Origin: G965230065 sp965230065
GTDB taxonomy: Bacteria; Bacteroidota; Bacteroidia; Cytophagales; Cyclobacteriaceae
Assembly: GCA_965230065.1 (NCBI GenBank)
Contig: OZ245942.1
Coordinates: 2,046,001-2,110,000, forward strand
DNA length: 64,000 nt
Direction of reading: 5' to 3'
The notes under the pieces were generated by a model, which was not told the DNA's origin, made no database searches, and saw only the letters and a list, made by a program, of their open reading frames with translations. Numbering within the stretch: the stretch's first letter is position 1; each line of letters opens with the position of its first letter. The translations under genes and the position numbers were made by a program. This document shows positions 8,635-16,800 of the stretch, piece after piece.

Positions 8635-10290
8635 ATGAACTACCAAAAAGCACAGTTACTTCTATCGTTCGTACTTATTGCCTTTCTCTCGAATATAGGC
8701 TATGCCCAGGAAAGTGTTGAGCCACAAAGCTTTTCAGTGCGAGTTTTAGACGAACAAGGAAACCCTACACCGGCAAGGGTTCGTTTTTCAGGACTGGACG
8801 GTCAATATTACCCCCCGAAAAATCATACGGCCGATTTCCCCATTACTTCGGCTAATGTACCCGTCAGTGAAGAGATGGATGTGATGTTGGATAACAACCG
8901 TCGGTTTGCTTATGTAGATGGTACTTTCGATATTTCTTTACCCCGGCAACCGGTCATTGTGGAGGTAGTCAAAGGATATGCCTATGAGTTTGTGAATGAT
9001 ACCCTTTCTTTGTCTTCAGGGGAAAATACGATTGATATTCAACTAAAAAAATGGTTTCAATTTCCAAACCGCACCTGGTACAGCGGTGATGTGCATGTGC
9101 ACTACATCAACCGGGAGACAGCAATGCTCGAGATGAAAGCAGAAAATGTAAATGTTTGTAACCTCCTTACTTCTGATTTTACGGTAGACCAGGATTTGTT
9201 CCGGGGAGCCCCCGAACCCATTTCTGAACCGGAACATATTCTATATATTAACCAGGAATACCGGGAAGCCCGGCTGGGCCATGTCAACTTACTCAACCTG
9301 AAAAGCCTGATACAGCCTGTGAAACCACAACGTGAGCATCAATATCCACTCAATATTACTGCTTCGGATGAGGTACATGCACAGGGCGGGCATGTTTCCT
9401 GGGCACATTTTGCCGCCTGGCCCGGCTTGGAAGGTCCTTTGGGCTTGGTGCTCAAAAAGGTAGATGCCGTGGAATTGCTCTGCACCATTGACCCTTTTCA
9501 GGAACCCATTTTTGCGCCTGATGTAGTGCCGGAAGTACAGCTGAATTCCGGTCTTCGTTTATGGTATCGCCTCCTGAATTGTGGTTTAAAAATTCCTGCT
9601 ACCGCCGGTACCGATAAAATGAACAACCAGGTGACCGTAGGCGCCAACCGGGTTTTTGCCGATACAGGAGGAGAATTCAATTACCAAAGTTGGATTGATG
9701 CGCTAAATGAAGGCCGTACTTTTATCAGCAATTCCCCTTTCATCTTTTGTGAAGTGAATGGAAAAGACCCCGGGGAAAACATACAATTGTCTGCCAACCA
9801 AACGGTAAAAATTAAGACTGAAGTTTGGAGCCAGTTACCCATTGACCGCCTTGAGATTGTCGCCAATGGGGTTATGATAGCTGAAAAAGCCATTGCTCCG
9901 GGCGAGCGGCATGCCCAGCTGGAAATTGAATATACCCCTGATGAAAGCACCTGGATTACTGCCCGGGCCTATCAGTTTAACTTGCAAAATACCCGCAGCG
10001 GTGTAAGCTTCACCCAGCGGCGTGATGCCGGGGGCGGCCCAACGCAATTGAACCGCTATTTCGGCACACTCAGGCCCGAAACTACTTTTGCCCATACCAG
10101 CCCCACCTACGTATTGTTGGATGAGCAGCCCATCCGCTCAAAAGAAGACGCTGTCTATTTTGTGAAATACCTGGAAAATGCCATTGATTGGCTCGATACT
10201 TCCGGCAGCTTTCCTTCAGATGCTGCCAAAAAAGAAGTATTGGCCGCTTTTGAAAAAGGGAAAAAGGCATTTTTGGAATTAAGGGAATGA
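8635..10290 (+). CDS. CehA/McbA-family PHP-domain metallohydrolase, exported
   Basis: Start set at the ATG at 8635, where a clean signal peptide begins (MNYQKAQLLLSFVLIAFLSN, cleavage near YAQE); an upstream in-frame TTG at 8608 adds only nine residues. After a beta-rich N-terminal domain (about 30-140) comes the PHP catalytic domain with SGDVHVHY (His154 and His156), GGHVSWAHF and GTDKMNN, all metal-site stretches in this family. Characterised relatives include CehA-type carbaryl esterases, but most members have unknown substrates and many Bacteroidota copies sit in glycan loci. It shares orientation with the preceding glycosidase, so an ester- or phospho-substituted glycan substrate is conceivable (inference). 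Confidence 0.8.
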   Translation: MNYQKAQLLLSFVLIAFLSNIGYAQESVEPQSFSVRVLDEQGNPTPARVRFSGLDGQYYPPKNHTADFPITSANVPVSEEMDVMLDNNRRFAYVDGTFDISLPRQPVIVEVVKGYAYEFVNDTLSLSSGENTIDIQLKKWFQFPNRTWYSGDVHVHYINRETAMLEMKAENVNVCNLLTSDFTVDQDLFRGAPEPISEPEHILYINQEYREARLGHVNLLNLKSLIQPVKPQREHQYPLNITASDEVHAQGGHVSWAHFAAWPGLEGPLGLVLKKVDAVELLCTIDPFQEPIFAPDVVPEVQLNSGLRLWYRLLNCGLKIPATAGTDKMNNQVTVGANRVFADTGGEFNYQSWIDALNEGRTFISNSPFIFCEVNGKDPGENIQLSANQTVKIKTEVWSQLPIDRLEIVANGVMIAEKAIAPGERHAQLEIEYTPDESTWITARAYQFNLQNTRSGVSFTQRRDAGGGPTQLNRYFGTLRPETTFAHTSPTYVLLDEQPIRSKEDAVYFVKYLENAIDWLDTSGSFPSDAAKKEVLAAFEKGKKAFLELRE

Positions 10291-10342
10291 AAGTATGATG
10301 GAAGCGTTACTTTAGCTTTTATTAAATGTTCCCATCCCGCGA

Positions 10343-10357
10343 GCTGTGTCGCACAGC
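10343..10357. repeat. short dispersed hairpin between convergent genes
   Basis: GCTGTG (10343-10348) and CACAGC (10352-10357) form a 6-bp stem with a 3-base loop between the ends of the PHP hydrolase gene and the convergent cytochrome gene. The stretch looks like a dispersed Bacteroidota intergenic repeat and may end transcription from both sides. Confidence 0.4.
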
Positions 10358-10391
10358 CCTCCAACAATACAATGAATGTAACAAAAAAGGC

Positions 10392-12737
10392 TTATTGCAA
10401 CAGCTCCTTTTCCGTATACAAATCTTCCCTTTCTATGGTATTTTCCCTGATTTTTTTTACAGTGCCAGGTTCCACAGGGTCGGCATCGTTACCCCAGGCA
10501 TTGCGGATGTAGGTGAGCACGGCAGCCAGTTTATCATCGGTAAAATCAGGGTTATGCTTCAGGCCGGGCATGAGTGGCTGAACGTCGGGTTCCTGGTATA
10601 CTTTGCCATTGACAGTAACGGGGCCTTTCAACCCGTGGAGCACAATCTGGATGAGGCGGGTTTCAGGGCCGGTCACCCATTCTGAACTGGCCAGGGGTGG
10701 CGCAATCGGCACCAGGCCTTTTCCGTTTTCCTGGTGGCAACCGGCGCAGGTTTTTTCATACAGTGCTTTTCCTGCTACAAATTGCTTTTTCTCCTCTTTG
10801 TTCAAATCTTTTCCTTTGAGCTGGTCTTTCACTTCTGCATTCAGGATTACTTCTTTCAGCATAGGAATCATCGTCAGCTGTTGCGGGGAATTCTGGGTGA
10901 GTAAAGTCAGGAATTCGTTTTCTTTACCATAAATGCTGCTTACAATAGCTTCTTTCATCAGGTCGTCATCATTGTGTGCCAGTGCCTGGCCTTTCAGTAA
11001 TTGCATTACTTTCGCAGTATTTGACGGTAAAAAGGTGCCCAGGCTCACTGCCAGTTGCAATTGAATATGCGGATCACGGTTATCCATCATTTCTTCATAC
11101 AAGGCTAGTATTTCATCGGCATATTCTGTATTTATGTTACGCTCACCAATGCGCAAAGTCGTAGCCACTACCTTCGGGTTTTCCGAGGCTATTGCTTTTT
11201 TAATAATATCAGGAGAATACTTGCCCATGCCTTCCAGTGTCCATAATGCGTGGATTTTTGCCAGGTCATTGTCTTCCTCCAGTACCTCGAGGAGGGCAGG
11301 CACTATTTCTTCATGGTTTCTTTCTACCAAAAGTTGCTGTGCTTCATCGCGCCACCATCCATTAGGGTGGAATAAATATTCTACCAGTTCTTCATCGGCG
11401 GCTTCGTGGAGGGCGGGTTGCTCTGGCTCATCAAAGAAACTGAGGAGCTGGTCCCACCAGTCGCCTTCGTAAGTAATACGGTAAATCCGGCCCAGTCCGA
11501 TGGGTTTTTCCAAGCCCCTGCTCTCGATTTGCTCACGCAGGTAATCCGTCACGTATGTTTCGTGCTGGATAATGCCCCGGTACATATCTACCATGTACAA
11601 GCTGCCATCGGGGCCATTGTACATACTTACCGGGCGAAAGCGCTCGTCCTTAGAGGCCAGGAACTCCCGGTTTTCGTAAGCGTGTGATGCTTCCACATAA
11701 GCGCCATTTTCAGCAAGGATATTTCTTTTAATGAGGTTGCCCGAGGGCTCACACACAAAAGCATTACCCTGATATTCATCCGGAAATTGATCCCCCCGGT
11801 AAATAACAGGCCCGCAGGCTGCTGTAAATACTGTAAGCCGTTGCTCATCGTCCAGCATTTTTTCCCTGTAGCCACGGTTAATGCCCGGCGTTGGGCGGAT
11901 AGGATACACTTTTTGGTTTTTAGCAATTTTGGTATTCACAGCCACTTTTGAGCTCAAGTTTGGGTTTCTCACTATCGAGTTGGGTGGTACCAGGTCGCCC
12001 CGCAACTGGTTGGAGTTGGTATTGTAAAGCAACCGCCCAAAATCATCTTGTGTTATGCCCCACTGCCCACGAAATTCCGTCTCTTCTTTGACCCATTTGT
12101 CATGCTCATATTTGTACCTGGCTTTTGATTTTGCGTTGTAAAACCAGTTGTCCATCGCCCGCATCATGCCATTGGGCTGGTGTTCTACATTGCCTCCTAC
12201 GGCATAGGCGGTGTCAATCAATACTCTTTTGCCAGGCTTATCACCAATATTTTCTACAAACCAGAGGTTGGGCGGTTCGGCATAAACAATACCTCCACGG
12301 GTTACGGCAATGGTGCGGGGCAATACCAGCTTGTCCATAAAAACTTTGGAATGGTCCATTTTTCCGTCCTGGTCATGGTCTTCCAAAATCACAATCCTGC
12401 TCATGGGCTGGTCTTCTCCTTCTCCATACACATTGGGCATGTAGCTTTGCATTTCCACTACCCAGATGCGGCCTTTTTCGTCAAAATCCATCGCCACCGG
12501 GTCTTGTATCAGTGGTTCGCTCGCCACCAGCTCAATGCGAAAACCTTCCTCTATCTGAAACGTGCCCATGGCTTCTTCGGGACTCAAAACGGGAGCCTTA
12601 TTAAATAAAACCGAATCGGGAATGCTCTTTGGAGTGTTTTCTTCTGAAAGATGAAGTGTTTCAGTATTGATAAATGAAAAGAAAATAAAGGAAAGGGCAA
12701 TTACGAGTAGGAAAACTTGGATTATCTTTTTGGTCAT
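10392..12737 (-). CDS. PVC-type propeller / HEAT / cytochrome c protein
   Basis: Large exported redox protein, 781 residues. An N-terminal signal or anchor (KKIIQVFLLVIALSFIFFSFI) precedes a dehydrogenase-like beta-propeller (about 60-430; FRIELVASEPLIQDPVAMDFDEKG is split here as VASEPLIQDPVAM and DFDEKG), the 'membrane-bound dehydrogenase' type common in Planctomycetes and Bacteroidota. Next is a HEAT-like helical repeat region (about 440-630) and a C-terminal monohaem cytochrome c with CAGCH near residue 664 and a likely Met ligand in QPLMPGLKH. The family is thought to oxidise sugars or alcohols in the periplasm and pass electrons to the haem. It stands alone, convergent with the PHP hydrolase. 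Confidence 0.85.
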   Translation of the reverse strand: MTKKIIQVFLLVIALSFIFFSFINTETLHLSEENTPKSIPDSVLFNKAPVLSPEEAMGTFQIEEGFRIELVASEPLIQDPVAMDFDEKGRIWVVEMQSYMPNVYGEGEDQPMSRIVILEDHDQDGKMDHSKVFMDKLVLPRTIAVTRGGIVYAEPPNLWFVENIGDKPGKRVLIDTAYAVGGNVEHQPNGMMRAMDNWFYNAKSKARYKYEHDKWVKEETEFRGQWGITQDDFGRLLYNTNSNQLRGDLVPPNSIVRNPNLSSKVAVNTKIAKNQKVYPIRPTPGINRGYREKMLDDEQRLTVFTAACGPVIYRGDQFPDEYQGNAFVCEPSGNLIKRNILAENGAYVEASHAYENREFLASKDERFRPVSMYNGPDGSLYMVDMYRGIIQHETYVTDYLREQIESRGLEKPIGLGRIYRITYEGDWWDQLLSFFDEPEQPALHEAADEELVEYLFHPNGWWRDEAQQLLVERNHEEIVPALLEVLEEDNDLAKIHALWTLEGMGKYSPDIIKKAIASENPKVVATTLRIGERNINTEYADEILALYEEMMDNRDPHIQLQLAVSLGTFLPSNTAKVMQLLKGQALAHNDDDLMKEAIVSSIYGKENEFLTLLTQNSPQQLTMIPMLKEVILNAEVKDQLKGKDLNKEEKKQFVAGKALYEKTCAGCHQENGKGLVPIAPPLASSEWVTGPETRLIQIVLHGLKGPVTVNGKVYQEPDVQPLMPGLKHNPDFTDDKLAAVLTYIRNAWGNDADPVEPGTVKKIRENTIEREDLYTEKELLQ

Positions 12738-12941
12738 TACGAAATAAAATACTGGTTTATAACTTCTTTTTGATCTGGAAAGCCGGAATTCTACAAAAAA
12801 CCCCCAATTTATAAATTAAACTTGTATTTTCTACAATTTATTAAGCTATCCTGCGAAAAAATAGTTCAATCTGCCATATTTGTAACGTATGTTGTTAGTA
12901 AGTCATTGTTTAAAAGTTTTCACCTTATCAAATTGAGTCCT

Positions 12942-13817
12942 ATGCCATCATGCGCTTCGCTATTTCAGGTAAAAAAATGTTTGATTCTGATCTTTTTTCT
13001 GGCCCAGCTCACCGCCTGTGGCCAAAGCCGGGAAATACGGCTGGTCATCAGGGTAGATGACCTGGGAGCGGCACATGCTGTAAATGAAGCATGTATCGCT
13101 ACTTACAAAAATGGCATTGCCACCTCGGCTGAAGTGATGGTGCCCACGCCCTGGTTTATGGAAGCGGCCAAAATGCTGAACGAAAACCCCGGCCTAGATG
13201 TGGGCGTGCACCTCACCCTCACCAGCGAATGGGAACATGTGAAATGGCGACCCCTCACCCCTGCCAAAAGTTTTACCGATGAAAACGGTTATTTTTTCCC
13301 TATGACCGGACGCAACGAGAACTTTCCACCCAATTCTTCTTTTTTTGAGGCAGACTGGGACATAAAAGAAGTAGAGCAGGAGTTACGGGCGCAGATAGAA
13401 ATGGCAATGAAAAATATCAACAACGTGACCCACCTTTCTACCCACATGGGGGTGGCCAGGGCTACGCCCGAACTTCGGGAATTAACAGCACGCCTGGCCG
13501 ATGAATATGGCTTATTATTTGACCCCACCATGAAAAGAGTGGGAAAATATAAAGAAAATCAGGACACGCCCACAGCAGAACGCATCGATAATTTCATCCA
13601 AATCCTGGAAAACCTGGAGCCGGGCACCTGGCTTTTTGTAGAACACCCGGCCTATGATGTATCCGAAATGCAGGCTATTCATCACAAAGGCTACGAAAAA
13701 GTGGCTGCTGATCGCCAAGCTGTTACGGATTTGCTGACTGACGAAAAAGTAAAAGTCGTAATCAAAGAGAAAGAAATAGAGTTGGTGAGTTATGGGGATT
13801 TAAGGGAAAGGAAATGA
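12942..13817 (+). CDS. ChbG/HpnK (YdjC-like) deacetylase lipoprotein
   Basis: Metal-dependent carbohydrate deacetylase of the YdjC/ChbG family. Start taken at the ATG at 12942, because this yields a lipoprotein signal ending in LTACGQ (lipobox Cys near residue 26); the open frame upstream starts only with TTG and shows no conserved features. The catalytic domain begins at RLVIRVDDLG (Asp pair), continues with GVHLTLTSEW and STHMGVARA (metal His) and ends near VEHPAYD. Lipidation puts it in the envelope rather than the cytoplasm, so it probably acts on imported or surface oligosaccharides. Its substrate (for example an N-acetylated sugar) is inferred from family only. Confidence 0.85.
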   Translation: MPSCASLFQVKKCLILIFFLAQLTACGQSREIRLVIRVDDLGAAHAVNEACIATYKNGIATSAEVMVPTPWFMEAAKMLNENPGLDVGVHLTLTSEWEHVKWRPLTPAKSFTDENGYFFPMTGRNENFPPNSSFFEADWDIKEVEQELRAQIEMAMKNINNVTHLSTHMGVARATPELRELTARLADEYGLLFDPTMKRVGKYKENQDTPTAERIDNFIQILENLEPGTWLFVEHPAYDVSEMQAIHHKGYEKVAADRQAVTDLLTDEKVKVVIKEKEIELVSYGDLRERK

Positions 13818-13835
13818 GTGCTTTTTCTCCCTCCG

Positions 13836-13893
13836 GGCTTCTTACCGGAGAGGACACCACACTTTCCTCCCCGGGGGAAGGTTAGGAGGGAAA
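13836..13893. repeat. dispersed C/G-rich intergenic repeat
   Basis: Short stretch with CCTCCCCGGGGGAAGG and a trailing TTAGGAGGG, resembling the one at 21729-21785 (CCCCCTTGGGGGAG). Such CCCC/GGGG palindromes recur between genes in Bacteroidota; it may also end transcription of the deacetylase gene. Confidence 0.4.
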
Positions 13894-13949
13894 AAACCCC
13901 ACAATGTAAATTGTTACTGCTTTTAAAAGCAATACCACAGAACCAAACA

Positions 13950-14288
13950 ATGATAAACTACCACAACAAAATATTCAGGCCCATCCAGAATACAGCAAAT
14001 GGGGAAACCTCGGGGGATACCTTGTTTCATTATAAACAGGTGGGCAATATCCTGACATCAGCATATGCGGGAGGAAGCATTGTACAAGGGCATTTAATTG
14101 GACTGGTAGACGAAGAAGGAAACATTGAAATGCGGTATCACCAGGTGAATAAACAGGGCAAATTAATGACAGGTATTTGCACCTCCCGGCCGGAAAAACT
14201 GCCCAACGGAAAAATCAGGCTGCACGAAAGCTGGGAATGGACATCAGGCGACAAATCAAAAGGAACATCAATTATTGAAGAGATATGA
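13950..14288 (+). CDS. small conserved protein, unknown function (often labelled 'n-acetylglutamate synthase')
   Basis: 112-residue soluble protein from the ATG at 13950; the 44 codons upstream in the same frame run through an intergenic repeat and are not coding. Residues 1-112 form a repetitive beta-rich fold (FHYKQVGNILTSAYAGG, GHLIGLVDEEGNIEMRYH, LMTGICTSRPEKLPNGKI, RLHESWEWTSGDKSKG). I recognise this as a widespread small family that databases often call 'n-acetylglutamate synthase' without enzymatic support; there is no GNAT acetyl-CoA motif, so that name should not be trusted. Followed by the rpsP-rimM operon after a 207-base gap with its own promoter-like element. Confidence 0.75.
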   Translation: MINYHNKIFRPIQNTANGETSGDTLFHYKQVGNILTSAYAGGSIVQGHLIGLVDEEGNIEMRYHQVNKQGKLMTGICTSRPEKLPNGKIRLHESWEWTSGDKSKGTSIIEEI

Positions 14289-14401
14289 AGTATTAGAACC
14301 GCTTATCCTTATAGGCACTTAAAAACATTAGCAAAACACAAAAGATTAAAGGGGTTAATTGTTTTTTAGTGAATTATACAATCTTTTTCCAACAAATCCC
14401 C

Positions 14402-14409
14402 TAAATTTG
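14402..14409 (+). promoter_or_regulatory. putative -7 element for rpsP-rimM
   Basis: TAAATTTG matches the Bacteroidota -7 consensus TAnnTTTG and would start transcription near 14415. A convincing -33 TTG is not visible at the right distance, so this is tentative. It lies 87 bases before the rpsP start. Confidence 0.4.
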
Positions 14410-14424
14410 CATTCCTTTATGAAA

Positions 14425-14443
14425 AGCCTCTCGTGTAGAGGCT
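14425..14443 (+). promoter_or_regulatory. hairpin in the rpsP leader
   Basis: AGCCTCT (14425-14431), loop CGTGT, AGAGGCT (14437-14443), followed by GTATTTTATT. It sits between the putative promoter and rpsP. It could act as an attenuator or a leader structure for autoregulation; it might equally be a weak terminator of upstream transcription. Confidence 0.4.
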
Positions 14444-14495
14444 GTATTTTATTACAGATGGACGTGTTCCATGTATGTTTAACTAACAAGCAATT

Positions 14496-15674
14496 ATGGC
14501 AGTAAAAATTAGATTAGCGCGTCGAGGACGCAAAAAACTGGCACTGTACGACGTGGTCGTAGCCGACGCCAGGGCGCCACGGGATGGCCGTTTTATTGAG
14601 AAACTAGGTACGTACAACCCAACCTTACACCCAGCCGTGATCAATATTGATGATGAGCGGGCTTTTTATTGGGTAATGACGGGGGCACAACCCACCGAAA
14701 CCGCCCGTTCTATCCTCTCGAGAAGGGGACTGATGTTGAAAAAACACCTGCAAATTGGTGTCAACAAAGGGGCGATTACCCAGGAAGAAGCGGATAAGCG
14801 TTTCCAGGCATGGAAAGATGACAAAGAAGCCAAACTGACCCAGCAGGAAGAACTTACTGCAAAACAGAAGGCTGAGCTTGAAAAGGAACGCAAGGCTGCG
14901 GAAACCAAAATAAAAGAAGCACGGACGCAAGAGCGCCTCGAGAAGCAAAAAGAACTGGAAGCCGCCGCTGTGGCCGCTGCCAAAGAAGCTGCCGGTGAGG
15001 AAAAAGAAGATGAAGCTTCTGCCGAAGTAGCAGAAGAAACGACTCCTGAAGCAGCAACAGAAGAAGCACCCAAAGCTGAGGAGAAGAAAGAAGAAAAGGT
15101 AGAAGCGAAAGCCGAAGCCCCTGCTGAAGAGAAGAAAGAGGAAGCACCCAAAGCTGAGGAGAAGAAAGAAGAAAAGGTAGAAGCGAAAGCTGAAGCCCCT
15201 GCTGAAGAGAAGAAAGAGGAAGCACCCAAAGCTGAGGAGAAGAAAGAAGAAAAGGTAGAAGCGAAAGCCGAAGCCCCTGCTGAAGAGAAGAAAGAGGAAG
15301 CGCCCAAAGCTGAGGAGAAGAAAGAAGAAAAGGTAGAAGCGAAAGCCGAAGCCCCTGCTGAAGAGAAGAAAGAGGAAGCGCCCAAAGCTGAGGAGAAGAA
15401 AGAAGAAAAGGTAGAAGCGAAAGCTGAAGCCCCTGCTGAAGAGAAGAAAGAGGAAGCGCCCAAAGCTGAGGAGAAGAAAGAAGAAAAGGTAGAAGCGAAA
15501 GCCGAAGCCCCTGTCGAAGAGAAGAAAGAAGAAGCGCAAGCCAAGGCAGAAGAAGCTGCTGCTGAAGTTGAAGAAACTGTAACTGAGGCGGGCAGCACCA
15601 AAGCCGAGGCGAAAGAGGAACAAGCGAAAGAAGAAGAAAAAGCTTCGGAAGAGGAAGAGAAAAAAGACAAATAA
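14496..15674 (+). CDS. rpsP: 30S ribosomal protein S16 with very long repetitive C-terminal tail
   Basis: The first 80 or so residues are a normal S16 (MAVKIRLARRGRKKL, RDGRFIEKLGTYNP, RAFYWVMTGAQPTETA), which binds 16S rRNA in the 30S body. Residues ~80-115 are the Bacteroidota-type extension; then come about 275 residues of Glu/Lys/Ala. Within these, residues 190-345 are six near-identical 26-residue repeats (each about EAPKAEEKKEEKVEAK + AEAPAEEKKE). Total length is 392, against about 80-100 in most bacteria and 150-200 in many Bacteroidota. rimM starts 6 bases after the stop, the usual rpsP-rimM arrangement. The tail is predicted disordered or helical and highly charged; its role is unknown. 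Confidence 0.97.
   Translation: MAVKIRLARRGRKKLALYDVVVADARAPRDGRFIEKLGTYNPTLHPAVINIDDERAFYWVMTGAQPTETARSILSRRGLMLKKHLQIGVNKGAITQEEADKRFQAWKDDKEAKLTQQEELTAKQKAELEKERKAAETKIKEARTQERLEKQKELEAAAVAAAKEAAGEEKEDEASAEVAEETTPEAATEEAPKAEEKKEEKVEAKAEAPAEEKKEEAPKAEEKKEEKVEAKAEAPAEEKKEEAPKAEEKKEEKVEAKAEAPAEEKKEEAPKAEEKKEEKVEAKAEAPAEEKKEEAPKAEEKKEEKVEAKAEAPAEEKKEEAPKAEEKKEEKVEAKAEAPVEEKKEEAQAKAEEAAAEVEETVTEAGSTKAEAKEEQAKEEEKASEEEEKKDK
15063..15530 (+). repeat. six tandem 78-bp repeats inside rpsP
   Basis: In-frame copies start at 15063, 15141, 15219, 15297, 15375 and 15453. They differ at few positions: mainly GCA/GCG and GCC/GCT synonymous changes, plus a GCT-to-GTC (Ala to Val) change near the end of copy 6. 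Such near-identity implies recent expansion or gene-conversion upkeep. A degenerate partial copy (EAQAKAEEAAAEVEE) follows. Confidence 0.97.
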
Positions 15675-15680
15675 TATTCC

Positions 15681-16217
15681 ATGCGGATTGACGACTGCTA
15701 TCAGCTAGGGTACGTCACTAAGCCTCATGGTTTACATGGAGAAGTCTACATCTTTTTGGATGTGGATTTCCCTGAAGCATACAACGAAATGGAATCGGTA
15801 TTTGTGGCCTACAAAAATGCGCCTCAAACGCTGGTTCCTTTTTTTATTGACAGCCTTAAGCTTTCGGGCAACAAGGCTTTGGTGAAATTTGAAGATGCAG
15901 ATACCATTGAGCAGGCAGAAGCACTGAAATCAGCCCAACTTTACCTCCCACTGGATACCCTACCCAAGTTACAGGAAGGACAGTTTTATTATCATGAAGT
16001 GATCGGATATACAATTCATGATCAGAAAGCAGGAGAATTGGGTATTATCCGTGAAGTTTATGCGTTTTCAGCCCAGGATACGATTGCCATGGACTATAAG
16101 GGTAAGGAAATTTTAATTCCGGTAAGTGATGAAACCATCCAAACGGCCGATCACGAAAAACAAATCCTGCACGTACAACTTCCCGATGGGCTACTAGAAA
16201 TTTATTTGGAAGAGTAA
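15681..16217 (+). CDS. rimM: ribosome maturation factor RimM
   Basis: Assists 16S rRNA processing and 30S head assembly, binding S19. 178 residues, normal length. The N-terminal barrel opens with QLGYVTKPHGLHGEVYIF (family signature K-x-H-G-x-x-G-E) and the C-terminal PRC-barrel contains AFSAQDTIAMDYKGKEILIPV. The start lies 6 bases after the rpsP stop, so translation is probably coupled with S16. Ends in a gap with an imperfect hairpin, convergent with the membrane-protein gene at 16308. Confidence 0.96.
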   Translation: MRIDDCYQLGYVTKPHGLHGEVYIFLDVDFPEAYNEMESVFVAYKNAPQTLVPFFIDSLKLSGNKALVKFEDADTIEQAEALKSAQLYLPLDTLPKLQEGQFYYHEVIGYTIHDQKAGELGIIREVYAFSAQDTIAMDYKGKEILIPVSDETIQTADHEKQILHVQLPDGLLEIYLEE

Positions 16218-16224
16218 TCATAGA

Positions 16225-16306
16225 GTGGAATGGGTGGAAGACTGGAATAGTGGGTGGGTGAATACTAATCCCAACATTCCAACCCTCCAATATTCCATTA
16301 TTCCAA
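16225..16306. repeat. imperfect inverted repeat between convergent genes
   Basis: GTGGAATGGGTGGAAGACTG and later ATTCCAACCCTCCAATATTC are roughly complementary. This GGAAT/ATTCC-type intergenic repeat separates rimM and the convergent gene at 16308 and may act as a terminator for both. Confidence 0.4.
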
Positions 16307-16307
16307 A

Positions 16308-16724
16308 TTAAACCCTACTATGATATACTTTCCATGCCCTCATCGTGATAATGGTAAAAGGTACCACCCATACCAAATCATTCATAATCAGGTGGAAAAT
16401 AAACTTATTGGTTATGGTTTGTTCCATTATTATAAAATAAAACCACAGGCCGCCCAGCAATTTTGATAAAATGCCCGCGATGACCAAATACCACAACCTG
16501 CGTGGGTAAAGGGCTGTTAACGCATACAATACCCCAAAAAACAACACGCCCAGGCCTTGCCACTCAATGGCTGGAATGGCAGGGTTTTCCGTTTCAGTAA
16601 CCCATTGGTAAAAAGAGTTGGGAAAATTTTTAATAAAAAAACCCCAGGCCAGGTTGTAAATACCTGCCAGCAGGAGTACACCCCGCATCCAGGGCTCAAA
16701 TCTTAATGGTTCTTCTGTTTGCAT
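16308..16724 (-). CDS. small four-helix membrane protein, unknown
   Basis: 138 residues with four hydrophobic segments: MRGVLLLAGIYNLAWGFFI, GLGVLFFGVLYALTALYP, LWYLVIAGILSKLLGGLWFY and the C-terminal DLVWVVPFTIITMRAW. I know similar small integral membrane proteins in marine Bacteroidota and Proteobacteria, sometimes mislabelled alkyl hydroperoxide reductase; there is no peroxiredoxin motif here. Convergent with rimM; the gene behind it (16801) lies in the same direction across a dispersed hairpin. Function unknown. Confidence 0.65.
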   Translation of the reverse strand: MQTEEPLRFEPWMRGVLLLAGIYNLAWGFFIKNFPNSFYQWVTETENPAIPAIEWQGLGVLFFGVLYALTALYPRRLWYLVIAGILSKLLGGLWFYFIIMEQTITNKFIFHLIMNDLVWVVPFTIITMRAWKVYHSRV

Positions 16725-16740
16725 ATTTTAGGTTGCTTAT

Positions 16741-16783
16741 CGATCAGACCGCTATTGTTGGAAACACAAGAGCGGTCAGATCG
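16741..16783. repeat. dispersed GCGGTC hairpin
   Basis: CGATCAGACCGCT (16741-16753) pairs with AGCGGTCAGATCG (16771-16783) with one mismatch around a 17-base loop. A very similar element (GGTCAAACCGCT ... AGCGGTCTGACGG) lies at 49099-49140, so this is a member of a dispersed repeat family. Confidence 0.6.
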
Positions 16784-16800
16784 ATTTATGCCCTGAAATT

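Noticed and set aside
15063..15530. Possible CRISPR array
   Set aside because: The 78-bp units are directly adjacent, in frame and have no spacers.
14625..15682. Two long minus-strand ORFs (332 and 338 codons) with Phe/Leu- and Ser/Ala-rich products
   Set aside because: They are reverse readings of the GAA/AAG-rich repeats in rpsP. Repeat composition alone keeps the frames open.
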